A DNA stretch of 64,000 nucleotides, taken from the NCBI GenBank assembly GCA_004764695.1, contig SMSO01000014.1, forward strand, positions 2,493,148-2,557,147, read 5' to 3'. The translations under genes were made by a program, and so were the position numbers. This document shows, in pieces, positions 32,854 to 45,600 of this stretch (its first letter is position 1; each line of letters starts with the position of its first letter). The notes under the pieces were generated by a model. That model did no database searches and was not told the origin of the DNA. It was given only the letters and a program-made list of their open reading frames with translations. Origin of the DNA: Schizochytrium sp. TIO01 (taxonomy: Eukaryota > Sar > Bigyra > Thraustochytrida > Thraustochytriidae).

Positions 32854-35800
32854 ATGGGTCACGACATCTCGCGCATACATGTGTGTAGTTTACAAGCTCA
32901 GCCCGCCGCAACAGAGTTCGAGAGATGGCCGATCTCGCGTGTTCGTAACGTGCTTCACCGTTGGCGCCGTGAAGGGGAATCTCAAACTTTGCGAACCAAT
33001 GCTCTAACCGAAGAGGATGTATTCGCCCTTCTTGCGGATGATCATGGCGAAAACAAAGATGTTCTTGGCCTTCAATGCAATGAAAGTGTCGCAGGCGGAA
33101 TAGGTAAGGTTAATCATACATCGCTTAGTCTTCACAGGGACAACCTCTCATACAGCGATAGTGAAGAATCATATCGTAGCAAAGCTAAGAAGCAACGAGA
33201 AAATAGTTTTTGCCGGTTTCAAGCGCACATACGTGGGCAGCAAACTAGAAAACGCATCTTGACCTGGAGGAAACTACGGGAAGAGTTGTACTTTGAGGGA
33301 CCGTCAGGGCCAAGTCGGGTGTCTGAGTTTTTTCATCTTTTCTGCTCAATGCATGATACCGCAAACCCATTTGACGGTAGAGAAACGATCGATGCTTTAA
33401 GATTCTTTACAGGCCTTCTGCTTTTATGCCAAGGTAAAAGCTTGTCAAAAGCAGAACTTCTTTTCGAAGTTTTTGAAGCGCTAGGAGACCTCAATCATGA
33501 GATGGAGCTCACTGTAATGCTCATCATCGTCACTCACTCAATTGCACATGTCTACGACGACTGTACAATGGACAAAGAGCTCTTCAAGGCGGCTCATGAA
33601 GAAACGCTCGAGCGGGTGGCGCATCAGATGGTGTCTGAAATTGACCTTTCCCCTCACCACAAGGTTTTGTCATTTAGAAATTGGGCTCTCTCATCTCGAC
33701 CTTTCTCTGATTGGATAAGCCGGGTTTGTCAAGATGTTACCCTCTTAGAGTTTGCTATTGGCGCAGAACGGTGGGGTGTATGTGTCATTTCTCAGACGGA
33801 TTGGCCATTAACTGTACAAACGGTTCAAGGAATCGGACTTTTTGGTGCAAACTCTTCTAGCGCTCCGTTGTCACACATGTCTACTCTTGATCCCAAGCGT
33901 TGTCTTGTAGTCTCCGAGGACAAGCTTTGTGATGCAGAGTATATATATGTATCTATTATTGATGATCTCGGGAGAATCCTTGTTCAAAGCGATTGGGTTA
34001 AGGGCATAAACCAGGAGGTGCAGTTTGGTGCGATTGAAAGAGAATTTCCTCGTGGCGTTGGGCGAGCATTTTCATTCAATATAAGCCAGGAAGATTGGTC
34101 GTCTTCAGACATAATCGGTGTATTCGATAAGGGTTGCCCATCTGGGTCTTGCGGGGCGTATGTTGAACAAAAATTGCACCGAGCAATTTTCCAGCAACGA
34201 TGTGTGACATTTGCAGAGTTTCCTCGTCCTGGGTATAAACTGGTATGGTTCGATGACCAGGAAAAGGCAAAGGCATCCTATTTGCAGTTTGGACTTGAGA
34301 ACTCTCAAGCAAAATTTGCACGTTTGATCAACGCACCTTTTTCCTTCGAAAAAGGGGAAAGGGTTGTTGCTCGTGCTAATGTTCAACGGCAAGCATCTTG
34401 CAATTGTAAAGGGAATTGCACGGAAAATTGCCATTGGGTCCAAGGAGAAGTGTTAGAAATTGTATCAAATGGAATTAAAGTTCGGTTTGTTCGGGATGAG
34501 AATCCAGAAATGAATGTCGGAGAGTTTGATTTTTCTGCAATAATCAGTCCGGGTCACTTGTTCAACCTCGCTTTACCTCATGAAATACCAAGCAACGGTG
34601 ATCGACTTCTATGCCAACGACCTAGCGCGTCCTGGGAGTTCCTGCCATGTGTTGTGATCGATAGTGGATGGCTAGAGCTGAGATACATGCAGCTAAGTAA
34701 AGGAAGAAGTCCACGCCCACTCTACATTGCTCGTAGTGAGCAATTCAGGCTGGTTCTTGCGCCATTCGAGCTCGGTAAATTACGAGGAACCCATATCGGT
34801 GCGCATATATATTGTGATCTTTTGTATGTGCAAGATAGGTATTTGCAGCAAAACAACGACGAATCTCTGCAAGGTGATTATGTGGGTCTTTTTCATAAAA
34901 TTGATCCACATTCTCAGCTAATGCCAGATAACCGTGATCTCATAGTAAGAGTGAGCAAGTCAAATATTGAGAAAAGGCAAATATGTTTCGATGCGTATTA
35001 TTTTAAGTCACCTTATGGGGGGTTTTTTGAGGCACGTTACATTCACAAAGGAGAAATTACATCAATTTCACAACCTTTGATTCTTCGTCCAATTGTAATT
35101 TTGCGAGATGTCTACCAAGAGAAGCGGGGTTTTATTATCGGACAAGCCCAACGCATGGTTTGTCAACTCGAAATCCTAGATAATGCGGCATGGACATGTT
35201 GGGATCGTGTAGAACTTATTTTGGAAGAGAATTCCGAAGCCATCATAGCCTGGGGCTACGTCAGCCTCCAGCGTCGTGACTCGCAAAAAGTTTCTGTTAG
35301 GGTTCCTGACGATTTGCAGCCAGGAAAATATCGTTGGCGTTATACAGGATTCTATTCAGAAGCTTGCGAGGTTGGCAAGGTTTTCCATGTCAGCCGCCTA
35401 ACACGGGAGGATATACTTGCCGACATGGATCCTTTGGAGAGACAAGAAGCAATTGCAATCGAAGCAGCCAAAAGGTTAGATTCATCTAGGCATCAAGCTG
35501 CGGTTAAAGTTCAGTGTTGGGCCAGGTGTGTATCGGCTCGCTATAAAGTCAATGTTCAGCTCGATTCAAAACGAGAAATTAAAAATAAGCTTGAGGGAGA
35601 GCTGGCTGTGGCACAAGCAGAATATAAAGATGTGTGTAAATCCAATGCACGGAGAAGCTCCCATCTTATCAGTCGGCGCGATCGTCAACGTCAGGAAAAT
35701 GCCAGAGAGGCTATAGAACAGCTTCAAGAGCAACTTGCTCAATTAACTGCTGGTGTTTCTGCAGAGCAACTAGAAATAGAAAGGCATCGTATTTGCGCTT

Positions 35801-38306
35801 TACAAGAACAAGCTGCAGAGGAGCGAACAGAACGAGAGAAAATGGAAGCATTTCAACTTGAGAGCAAACGCCGTTCTAAGATCCGTACATCCAAAGAGGT
35901 TAGGCGAAGCCCGTTAATCTTCCCTAGAAAGGATGGCCTTTGTTTAGATAAATCAGATACACTAGCCGCCGATGAGCTCGCAGAATGGGTAACTAGCTCA
36001 GGAATTGAGGCTTTTGAAGATGAGGACTTTCCTACTACTACGGCGAGCCTATACTGCAGTAAGGAGGCTTGGATGAGTCATATTTTAGGTAGCCCAGGGC
36101 GTGTTGACTTTGAAAATGACATGCAGAAAATAGTTTGGCTACGTCCAAAGGAGCTTTTTTTCGATCCCAAAGACAAAAACGCTCTGATTCCTCTTGTGCC
36201 TGAAGAACTTTTCTGGCGAAAGATTCCGGAACCTCAGCGACCTCAAGCACCTGAAATCCTCGCCAAACTTGAAGCTTTCCACTTTGCTCTTATGACTCTT
36301 GCAGATCGCTCAGAGCATGTATTAAGTCATATTTTGGATGCAAGTCATGCAGAATTAGGAATGTACAGTGTGAAATTGTTCTGGAAAGGTCAATGGGTAC
36401 GTGTAACTATTGACGATCGATTTCCTGCAATTCAAATTAACGGCCGCCACTCACCTTTGCTGACAACTTCGGATCCAAAACTTGTTGGTCTGTGGGTGTA
36501 CATTATTGAAAAGGCTGTGGCTAAGTTATTCCAGAGCTATGAGGCTGCTTTTGCTGCTTTAGATTCTGTCGAGTCGGCTTTAGCACTTTTGTCCGGAGGA
36601 GTTGCGATGAAATTTGACATCGTAGCTGATCAGATTCCGGGGCCCGAATATGAAGCTTGGGACGATCCAAGCCCCATTATACACTATTCACGGCCACAAG
36701 GAGTCACGATGCCATTGCATGCCCCTCCGAACCGACAAGATTTACTCTCGTTCAATATGCAAGAACAATTTCCTGATATGGACACCTTTTTTTCGCGAAG
36801 TCTCAGGGTGAGGATTCATTTTCAGTAGAAATAGTCGACATCAAGTATAGTAAGGACTATGAGGCAGAAATTGCCTCAGGGTTACCCAACTTTATTGTTG
36901 TTCGCAAGCTACTGGGTCAAGATGAGGAACCACTCGGAAGAAGATGGCGATGGAATGGCGAATGGGCAAATGATAATGAAGAGCTCTGGTCTGATGAGCT
37001 ACGGGAGGTTTTTCCTGACTTTGACTACATTGGGGATGGCACAATTTGGATGCCTTTTGAAGATTTTTCTATGTGTTTTAAGAGCTGGAGTGTGTGCGCA
37101 ATTGTAAAACCAGGTGTTCCGTGTGCTAGTTCAGTCCAACAAATTCACTGGAAAGGGGACTTACGGACCTGCGGGGGTCCAAGATTTCCTCGTGCATATG
37201 AGAATCCAATCGTTGATATTGAAACGAATGGAAGCACTGTTTTAATCCAAGTTTTTCCAGACATACAATTACCAGAAGTTAGATTGGTGCAAATGCAGCT
37301 TGCCAATCAAGAGGAAGGTCGCCCTCGTATCGACGTTTTGTGCACTGAGAATATAGGATCGGCGACCCAGCTTATCGCTAATAATACTGACCCTGAGTCG
37401 TACCAGGTTCAACTCCTGTTGTGGGCGCCAGGACTTGAAGCAAGTGCCACTGTGAGAATTTTAAGTGTAAATACGAATACACGCGTATTTTCAGCTGTAA
37501 ATCAAGAGCACCTCAAGCTTTGTAAGCAGACGGAAGATACATTATTGCAAACTCCCCATACACTTACACTCAACGGGATCCCAGAACCCAGTGTAGGAAA
37601 TGAGTTGTGCCCTACCTGCAGCGGTTATGTGGGACATGGAGCATCTGCAGACACTATTCAACTCAAGGGAGGAGCAACATGGCACTCTTCATGTGCAATA
37701 AAATGTAGTTGGTGCGGAAATCGAGTAGCAGAAGTCATGGCGCTAGATCGAGGCTCTCTCGTGTTAGAACCTTCATGCGGTTTTTGTTGGGAAGAGCGTT
37801 TTGCAGATGAATGCAAGATATGTGCTGAAGTTGGACCTCCTGCTTTGGTCAATGCCGAAGTTCTGAAAAATCCTGACCATAAGGCCTTGAAGCCTCTAGA
37901 GATTTTGATGGATCATGTTGAAATTCCGCCATCTGTTCAGGGCTACGATGGGCGTTGTAGAGCGTGCATGCTGCGTGAACGACTTGAGTCAAGTGTCAAA
38001 TGTCGTTATTGTGGGATCGCCCTCCTCGGAGATTGCATGGATCTGGTCCTCAAGGATGACGCTAATTTACACTTAGTGTGCCAACAACTGTATATTCAGT
38101 CGCAGTCTCCTACATGCGCTTATTGCAATGACCCTATATGTGAAGTTGAAGGTAGATTTTCTGGTAAAGCCCGTAAATGTCGCCTTGGTGTCGTGCACGA
38201 GGAGTGTCACGCTCCTGCGATTCAAGCTGCAGGCCGACAGACGCAGAAAGGTTCTCGTGCGTCAACAATGAGCGTTATTACTGGGCTTGATACTCATGCT
38301 CAGTGA
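32854..38306 (+). CDS. Calpain-like pseudoprotease with IQ motifs and LIM-like zinc fingers (frame broken once)
   Basis: Two open frames that belong to one gene: 32854-36828, then the next frame from about 36794 to 38306. The break lies at or just after a T7 run (36787-36793); one more T would give a continuous ~1817-residue protein. The ATG at 32854 has a GCCATGG context. First part: an IQ-like motif at about 120-140, a Cys-rich, Tudor-like stretch near 513-560, a second IQ motif at about 879-900, coiled coil to about 1020, and a calpain-type core from about 1050. The continuation completes that core (WNGEWANDNEELWSDEL, DGTIWMPFEDF), then a calpain C2-like domain III (WKGDLRTCGGPRFPRAYENP), then several CxxC LIM-like zinc fingers. 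The residues expected to be Cys, His and Asn of the protease triad appear replaced, so it is probably a calmodulin-binding scaffold. Androglobin also joins a calpain-like domain to an IQ motif, but I see no globin here. Confidence 0.78.
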
Positions 38307-39621
38307 AAAGTTACATGGTCATAAACAAAGAAATTTACAAATAACATCTTTCAGTGCGCAAATCCAATTATTAAGAAAGGCAATTAATCTCCATGACTGC
38401 TATAACTCAGTCAAAAAGCTTTCCCGTTATAAAAACCTTCTATCTATTTTATGTAACAACAAATATCCAGTAGTTCAAGATCATAATTCCTTATCGATAA
38501 AACTAGTGTGTTTAATGCTAGTGAACTAGGCTGGTTCTGTCAGAAGAAGAAGGGAAGGAACGAACAAGGATAACATCAACAGAGCGCAAATGGCGCAGAG
38601 TTGCTTAAAGTCTAATTCTAATTAAGCAAAATTTAAAGGATGGAGCATTAAAAAAATATAATCTTTAATCATTTTAGTAAAATAGAAAATAATGAGTTTC
38701 ATAAGCTAGCTTGCCTGTGTGGTAAAGGAAACTTTCGCACTTACATTCGTTGCTCCATTTTGGGTCTAGATTCTGAAATATCATCTACCACTACCGCATC
38801 TTTTATCTTTCAAAAATGTAGAATATTGAAATATCTTACACTCACAAATTAAGGTAAAGTTAAACATCCGTTACATTTAGAGCCATCTTGAGTCAAGATC
38901 GAGTAGTTTTGCTTGGCCATACAAATTATTCTACGAGTAGTTTGCGGCCATAACAAATGGAAAAGACAGCATGGAATAACACAAAGGAGAACATCTCACC
39001 TCTTAGTATTCTCAGTAAGCAAAAAGAATGTAACAAGTGAGAATAAAAGGGTTCCGTTATAAAGGTGTGTACTTTGGAGTCACATTGATCCGGTGAGGTG
39101 CAAACGTTTGTGCCGGCACGTGTCCGCCTAAGATTGTAGGTACTGTATCCAAAATAGCCCTGGAAAAAGCCTTTTAAATATCACCCAATAAAACAGAAGT
39201 AGAGAAGCGGAATTCTCTGATCATACATCAAGTCAAGAAGATCAAGATTATTGCAAAAGACGTTGGTTGCCACGACTGGTGTGTACTTGGTGAGTACGAG
39301 ACAAAAGTCAGAATCCTACTCTTTAGAAAACTACAAGGACAGAACAGAGATAAAAAGGTAGAGCATATATTTGAGAAACCAAGAATAGCGTTTAAACATT
39401 CTTCATAACGCTCGCCTACGTTGCAAGGTGTGTGCTTCTATTGTCTAGAGCAAACTTCAAAGTAGAGCCAAAGAGGCGGGCAGGCCAGAGCACAAGCGAG
39501 CTCGCGGTGGTGCTCGCGGTGGTGTTTCGTTCCTTACCCACGTCTTCGCAAGAGGGAATAAGGATATAGCTCCCTGGTCAACACGTCCTTCGAGAAACCT
39601 TGAGCCAAACTTTTGGCGACT
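38307..39621. other. Intergenic region before the EFHC gene
   Basis: 1.3 kb, AT-rich. No supported gene. The last few hundred bases should contain the EFHC promoter and leader. Confidence 0.55.
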
Positions 39622-42009
39622 ATGTCTTCGATGCCATTACCGAAGCGTCAGGGTGACAAAGTTCCTGCGCTCACCCGGGCAGCTGTGCCTCTTCTTCCCG
39701 GCTTTCGAACTCACCATGATGTTGATAGATTAAAGCCTTATCATGGAAAGTCTACGATTGGCTGCACCGAACGCAGGGAGCGAGATAACCTGCCGGAGCC
39801 GGACCTCGTAGCTCATGTGCATGGCAAATATTACGCTTCACCCCCTAACAAGGTCTCTAACAATCAGACCATTGACGGTGAGCATTTTACAACGACAACT
39901 CAAAAAATGACTCATATGCGTCCGACCACTCCAAAGGTAAACAAGCGAACCCCAAGTGGAGCTCGCACGAAGTGGCTCGTGTATGATCGTGAGGTGCTTC
40001 GATTTTTTATGTACTTCCAGGAACAGCTTTCTGAGACTACAGAGGCATATCGCCTTCGAAAAGTTACAATGCATTACCATCGCTCGAGCGATTCCATCGA
40101 AATGTTTGAGCCCAAGATTGAAAATTCTGGACTTCTCCAAGGAGCCTTCTTGGCAAAGACTCCAGTCAATAAACTTGCAGGGCTGAACGGCAAGCCGCAC
40201 CTTATCCTTGATGATTTTGTGGTGGGTCACACAATTGACTTATTTGGCCGTGAGTTTGTAATTGTTGACTGTGATGCTAAAACGAGGCGCTTTTTCAGTA
40301 ACGAGCTGAAACGGGAGCAACCCCCTGCGCTGTCTTATCCGGAAGATCCTCGAGCAGTCAAAACGCAGCTTCTAGCCGTAAAAGCCGCTGATGCAGCAGC
40401 TCAAGCGACCGCTGCGAGACTCAAGACACAAACAAAGGATTTGCGGCAATTTCTGCGTTGGGGAAACAAAGCTTTAGTATTTGATGCGTTGTGGGACGAC
40501 AGCGATCACGAGGGAGGCGACAAGCGAACGTTTCGCGTTGCAGTATTTCTCGCGGATCTTACCATTGAAATCAAGGAAACTTTTAAGCCAAACAGTGGAC
40601 GAGAAGGCTTCCCGAAGTTTCTCTCGCGCGCTAAAGTTTTTAATCCTGTTACACAGATGCCTTTTGCCCTGGAGGAGTTCCAATGCGGTAAAGTCCTTCA
40701 TATCAATGGACGAGATCTATTGATCGTATCATGTGACCCGTATACTACTAAGTTTTACGAAAAGAATCTTGGAATTAGCCAAGTGCCTGTAGAAATTAAA
40801 GAGGAAGTTCGTGTTCTCCCAAGGATGCCAATTCCTCCTTATAATGGCTACGGGACGGAAGAAGACTCATTGCAGTCCTTTTATCATCTTGTACCACGTC
40901 AAATAAGCAAGAACATGGATCGTATTCACAAGTTTGGAAATGCAGGATTTCATATTCGTTGTTGCTTGGTCACAAACATTCCTCAAGAGCTGGGTCGCAT
41001 TTTCGATCTATCCTTCCAGCTTGCAGATCGAACTTTTAGTCTCTATGAACCTGTGCAACGTAACTCCGGTATCATTGGAGGAAAGTTTCTTGAGCGTGGA
41101 ATTTACACCAACAAAATGACAAACAAGCCCTTCCACGAGGACGACCTTGGTGCTGCTCTGAATATTGCCATGATGAAGCGCAAAGGTGACCTTCCTGAGT
41201 CTGACAGAGGAGACATCATTGAGATTTTGTCACGTGAGTATAAAGTGCTTAGTGCAGATGACTTTACGCATCAATTCTTCGGTATTCCTTCAATGGCTCC
41301 CCCCAAACCTGTTTCTGTAGATCCAGCAGAGCACATCTTCCGCATGATCGTCCATCAGCTCCTTAGTCGTAAGCTAAATATCCGAGCCATGTTCGAGCGT
41401 GCAGACAAGGACGGTTCCAAAAGTATTGCAGCTCATGAATTCAAGGACATGCTTGAAGAAGCTGGCGTTCAAATTAATCCTGGAGACCTTGCTGTAGTCA
41501 TGTCGAAATTTTCATCAGGCGCAGTCATTTTCTACCAGGATTGGTGTGATGCACTATCTACCCATTGGCAGCCTCCACCTCGCGAAACTCGTTCCAGGGT
41601 TGAAGAACTTCAAGCACGACTTTTGGAGAAATTCCGGCACTCCAAAACCAACTTGCGCTCGCTCTTTCGCCAGTGTGATCGGGATTCGAACGGTACACTC
41701 TCGTTCGATGAGTTCAAGCGTCTAGTAAATAATTTTTTGCTTATGGATGTGTCTGACACTGAGCTTGCTGCAATCATGCGTCTTTATGATCCAGAGCAGA
41801 CTGGTGTGATTGATTACCACAGCTTTTGCAATACTGTCTATGAGCTCGACTTCAGCGGCGACCTTGATCGAGATAAGCACGTCGTAGACACAACAAATCA
41901 AGAGCTGTCCAACGACGATTATTTGGCAATCGCACAGCAACGTGCACGGCAAGATGAGCAGCAGCAGCAGCTGCTGCAGCAACCGCAACCTGAAGATATC
42001 AACAACTAG
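39622..42009 (+). CDS. EFHC/Rib72-like axonemal protein (three DM10 domains plus EF-hands)
   Basis: 795 residues. Three DM10 domains lie at about 122-228, 281-378 and 441-545; each has the family's pattern of a strand-rich start, 'NSGxxxGxFL' or a related turn, and an end like DxxTxxFF. EF-hand-like segments follow at about 591-608 (DKDGSKSIAAHEF), 683-699 (DRDSNGTLSFDEF) and a weaker one at 722-736. This order is that of EFHC1 and Chlamydomonas Rib72, proteins inside the A-tubule of ciliary doublet microtubules, so the organism makes motile flagella at some stage. It is longer than EFHC1 (~640) because of an extra EF-hand region and a Gln-rich tail. The frame opens at a TTG (39613); the first ATG is 39622. 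Confidence 0.93.
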   Translation: MSSMPLPKRQGDKVPALTRAAVPLLPGFRTHHDVDRLKPYHGKSTIGCTERRERDNLPEPDLVAHVHGKYYASPPNKVSNNQTIDGEHFTTTTQKMTHMRPTTPKVNKRTPSGARTKWLVYDREVLRFFMYFQEQLSETTEAYRLRKVTMHYHRSSDSIEMFEPKIENSGLLQGAFLAKTPVNKLAGLNGKPHLILDDFVVGHTIDLFGREFVIVDCDAKTRRFFSNELKREQPPALSYPEDPRAVKTQLLAVKAADAAAQATAARLKTQTKDLRQFLRWGNKALVFDALWDDSDHEGGDKRTFRVAVFLADLTIEIKETFKPNSGREGFPKFLSRAKVFNPVTQMPFALEEFQCGKVLHINGRDLLIVSCDPYTTKFYEKNLGISQVPVEIKEEVRVLPRMPIPPYNGYGTEEDSLQSFYHLVPRQISKNMDRIHKFGNAGFHIRCCLVTNIPQELGRIFDLSFQLADRTFSLYEPVQRNSGIIGGKFLERGIYTNKMTNKPFHEDDLGAALNIAMMKRKGDLPESDRGDIIEILSREYKVLSADDFTHQFFGIPSMAPPKPVSVDPAEHIFRMIVHQLLSRKLNIRAMFERADKDGSKSIAAHEFKDMLEEAGVQINPGDLAVVMSKFSSGAVIFYQDWCDALSTHWQPPPRETRSRVEELQARLLEKFRHSKTNLRSLFRQCDRDSNGTLSFDEFKRLVNNFLLMDVSDTELAAIMRLYDPEQTGVIDYHSFCNTVYELDFSGDLDRDKHVVDTTNQELSNDDYLAIAQQRARQDEQQQQLLQQPQPEDINN

Positions 42010-42640
42010 ATGTGATTATCTTTTCAATAGCAAAGCAGAGAGTTCAGGCTGCTCGTTTATGAAGTAGCTGATGCTCAATTTCTACTAGCCTATGAATAAT
42101 CTTTTTCGACATATAGTAAGGGATAACCGAATTTTCAATGACAGCAATTCATGTATTTTTTTAATCATGAGCGTTTTTATTGCTACCCATTTCTTTTTTT
42201 TCCTTCAGGATCTGAAGCTTTAAACTTTACTTACTTTTTGCGTCTACTTTCCTTGTTAAAAGTTAAAAAAAGAATATCTATCTGTCTCAGTGAAATTGAA
42301 ATGGAAGAAGAAATGCTAGAACTTCTTCAGACATGTATGCTGTATTAAAGTCTTTCTGCTATGGAAAAGTGAAATGATGCTCTGTTTTGCATGTTGGAAT
42401 TAAAACTGTCAGAGGTATAAGAAAGATTTCTTTGTGATTCTAAAATCCAATATGCTTCCTTACACTAGGATGCGTTTCTTAAATCCAAGGCTTTATATAA
42501 ATATAACAAAATTATTTATTGAGAGAATTTAGATTGTCTTTTCTCGTTTGGGGATTAAACAAGACATGCGAATCTGCTCGCTATATTGTCACATTAGAAT
42601 ATATACAACACAACTTCTGTTGTGTTCGTTTGCATAATTA
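42010..42640. other. Convergent 3' intergenic region
   Basis: AT-rich spacer between two convergent genes. No other gene is seen. Confidence 0.6.
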
Positions 42641-45600
42641 TTAGATCGTGCGTTGTTGAATGTGACACAAGAGAGTGAGCTGAACATCAACTTCGCCCTC
42701 GTTTCTCCATTCCAATTCGTACCACCCTGGACTAGGGAGCGCAACAGTTTCCAAAACTACATCCTCGGCATTTCGCATCGTCTCAGAGAATAAAATTGGG
42801 CCTTGCTGCTCCTTTTCTGATGGCTTGGTGTTTTCTAAGAATAGTGTTGCATTATCTGCGGGTACTGGTCCGACTACACGAAAATCAATCTGGATATTTT
42901 TCTTGGTTTCAGCTTGTTGCTCTCCTGCTTCATTGTGATTTAGAGTAATCGCAGTAAAGTTGATGTTGAGCCAGGCAAGCTCGTCTGAGCATACATACTG
43001 CATATGAGTTGAATGTTCAGTCAATGTGATGCCCTCGGAGACAAAATTTGGGGCGTAGTCTCCAGAATTGTCCAATGATTCTGACCAGTTTCTCGGCGCG
43101 CCATCACTCGGAGCCGAACTCGCATCGGAATCTGCTCTTCGAGGAACAATAGTTGGGAGACTGTAATTATCGTCACTGTTCATTGAATTCTTACAGGAGT
43201 CTTCACTCTCGGAGAGCTTCTCTGTGGTGTCTGTTTCTTCATCTTTGCTTGTCGACGATACAGAGAACGGGCGAAGTAATTTTTGTGTTTCGACAGCACA
43301 AGTTAACTCACTTCCCTTCGCTTCTGAGATATCGGGTTGCTGACCATCTACTTCTAAAATTTTTGTTTTGGGGTTTGTGACACCGCCAGCATAATCTGCA
43401 CTGTTTGTAGAACTCAAGTGGGGTGCGGGTTCACTAGTTCGCTTTGAATTCGCTCGAGATAAGTCTTCGAGAACTCCAGCTGCATTGAACTCTTTCATAC
43501 GAATTGGTTGATCATGCAGTCGAATAGATGACTCTTTTCGTACAGAGGGTTTTGGGTTGCTACCTTCTTGTCGTAAGCGCTCCAAAACCATGAATTTACT
43601 AAATTCTTTTTGTGAGGAGCCTTCTTTTGAGCCCGTGCTTATGCTTGGAGCATTTTGCGAGTATGACTTAGGATTGAGGAGTTCAGAATTTCCGTTTGAA
43701 TCTAGAGGAGTTGACTTCTCAGAGCCAAGACGGACAATTCTTTTAACTCCTGGAAGCAAGCCTAAGCCAGTCGAATGCGCAAGAGTACGTGGACTTGTCG
43801 ATGCCGAGAGTGTGCTATTTAGTTCTGAATCATCTGTCAAGGATGATATGGATGTTTCTAGGAGTTTGCGCTCGATTGCATCGGTATCGACGTGATGCTC
43901 CATGCTCCCCAACGCAGGAGACAAAAGGAGAGATGGTGCGGAGAGAAGAGAATCGACGGGTTGGAGTAGATCTGGTGACGAACGAGGAGAGGAAAAGTGA
44001 GATGAAGGAGAAGAGAGTAAGTCAGCAGGTGGTGGTGAAGGAGACTTAACACGCATATCACCTGTATTTAGAATTTTTTCAATTGAGAGAGAGGCACCAT
44101 GAACAAGTTTTACAGCCCGGGCCTGATTCTCATTCTTAGAAGCAAAGTCACCAGGAATATAAGCATTACTGGGTCGTTGGTGCGGGCGCTCCAAAAGACC
44201 CATGCGATTGTATGCAGCAGCAACGAGCTCGGAGCAAAACACAGAAGACAAATCCTCCTCCTGGTTGTGACCAAACCAATTTGCGGCACGAATGAGTTGG
44301 AAGATATTCTGTTCATATGGTCGTCCTTGCATCTCGGTGACAAATGAATTCAGAGTTTGTGACATTTCCCTAAGTCTTTCAGGGGGAAAATCTTCTTTGT
44401 CAAGGTGTAAATGACGAATTGCAACGATGCCTTTGTACGCACCCAAACAATGGGGTGTGAAACGAAATAGTGACACCCCTGATGAATCTGCTTCCAAAGT
44501 GTGCCACGGCGGGACCCCTGCTGCAGCACGAGCTTGCTTCAGTTCTGGAGAACAGCAGTTGTCATCATCACAAGTGTTACAAAGCACAACAATACCGAGA
44601 TGGTCAAATCCTCCAGATCGAACAACAGCGCGCTGAATGCGACTTGTAATACGACGCGTACGAAACAGAACTAAATCTCCTTCAGCAAGTTGCCCAAGCA
44701 CGTCAAAGAAACCTACATGCTCATATTTCGACGGATCAAAAGATCTTAGAAATCGAAAGAACTTTGTGCTTCGGATTCCTTCAGAACTCGAACTCGCATG
44801 TGATGAGGCGATGTTCTTACTAAATCCTCTTTTTCTTCTGCTCAAATCCTCATGTTTCCTATGTTCACCCACACTACCTTCAGAAAAGGAGTGGGAGCTG
44901 GAGTGTGATCGCTGTTCTGCTGGGTCGTCGTCCCCCATCTGTGTGTTTGTCTTCGGTAGGATTAAGACTCTAGAACCTACAGTTGATCTTTTTGCCTTCA
45001 GTAGCTTTTTGGGACGACCGTCACCATCAACTCCCTCTTTATCTTCTGGATGTGCATTTGGTTGAGTATCATTAGATAGTTCTCGTTCAGAAGCAGAGCC
45101 ATCTGCCTCTTCTTCCTCATCGAGGTCATTTTCCTCCTCGTCTTCTCCTTCGCCACTACGTTGCAACGGATGATAATATACCTCCCTGGTTGAAGAATTC
45201 CCTGAATAGGATCTGGTATCTTTACGCCCTGGTCTTTTGAGATCGCTCTTTCCCTTCTCGTCATAAGGCATATCTAAACTCGAAAGCAGATTTTCCGCGA
45301 GATCTTTATCAAATGTCTTGATATCACAAAGTTCTTTGCTTGTACCGTCTTGCCCACCAAGATGCAACTGTTGTTCCTGCCCACTTGATGATTGACGTTG
45401 TTGTTGATTCCGGTTTTCTGTGAGGCGCGTCTCGTGTCGACCGTGAAGTACGTGCCGGCCTTCGTGAAGCTGGTGCTGTTGCAGCTGCTCTTGTTTAAGT
45501 TGCTGCCGAGCCTGGTGTCCATATTGAAGACCATGTTGGTGATCCTGTTGATGCTGTTCTTGCGTGTGCGGACTGGCCGAGGTGCCACTTTCTGGGTGTT

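Noticed and set aside
36808-36845. Micro-intron to explain the frame break in the calpain-like gene
   Set aside because: Candidate GT-AG pairs give 18, 21 or 27 bases (wrong phase) or 38 bases with loss of calpain-like residues; a one-base indel at the T7 run is simpler.
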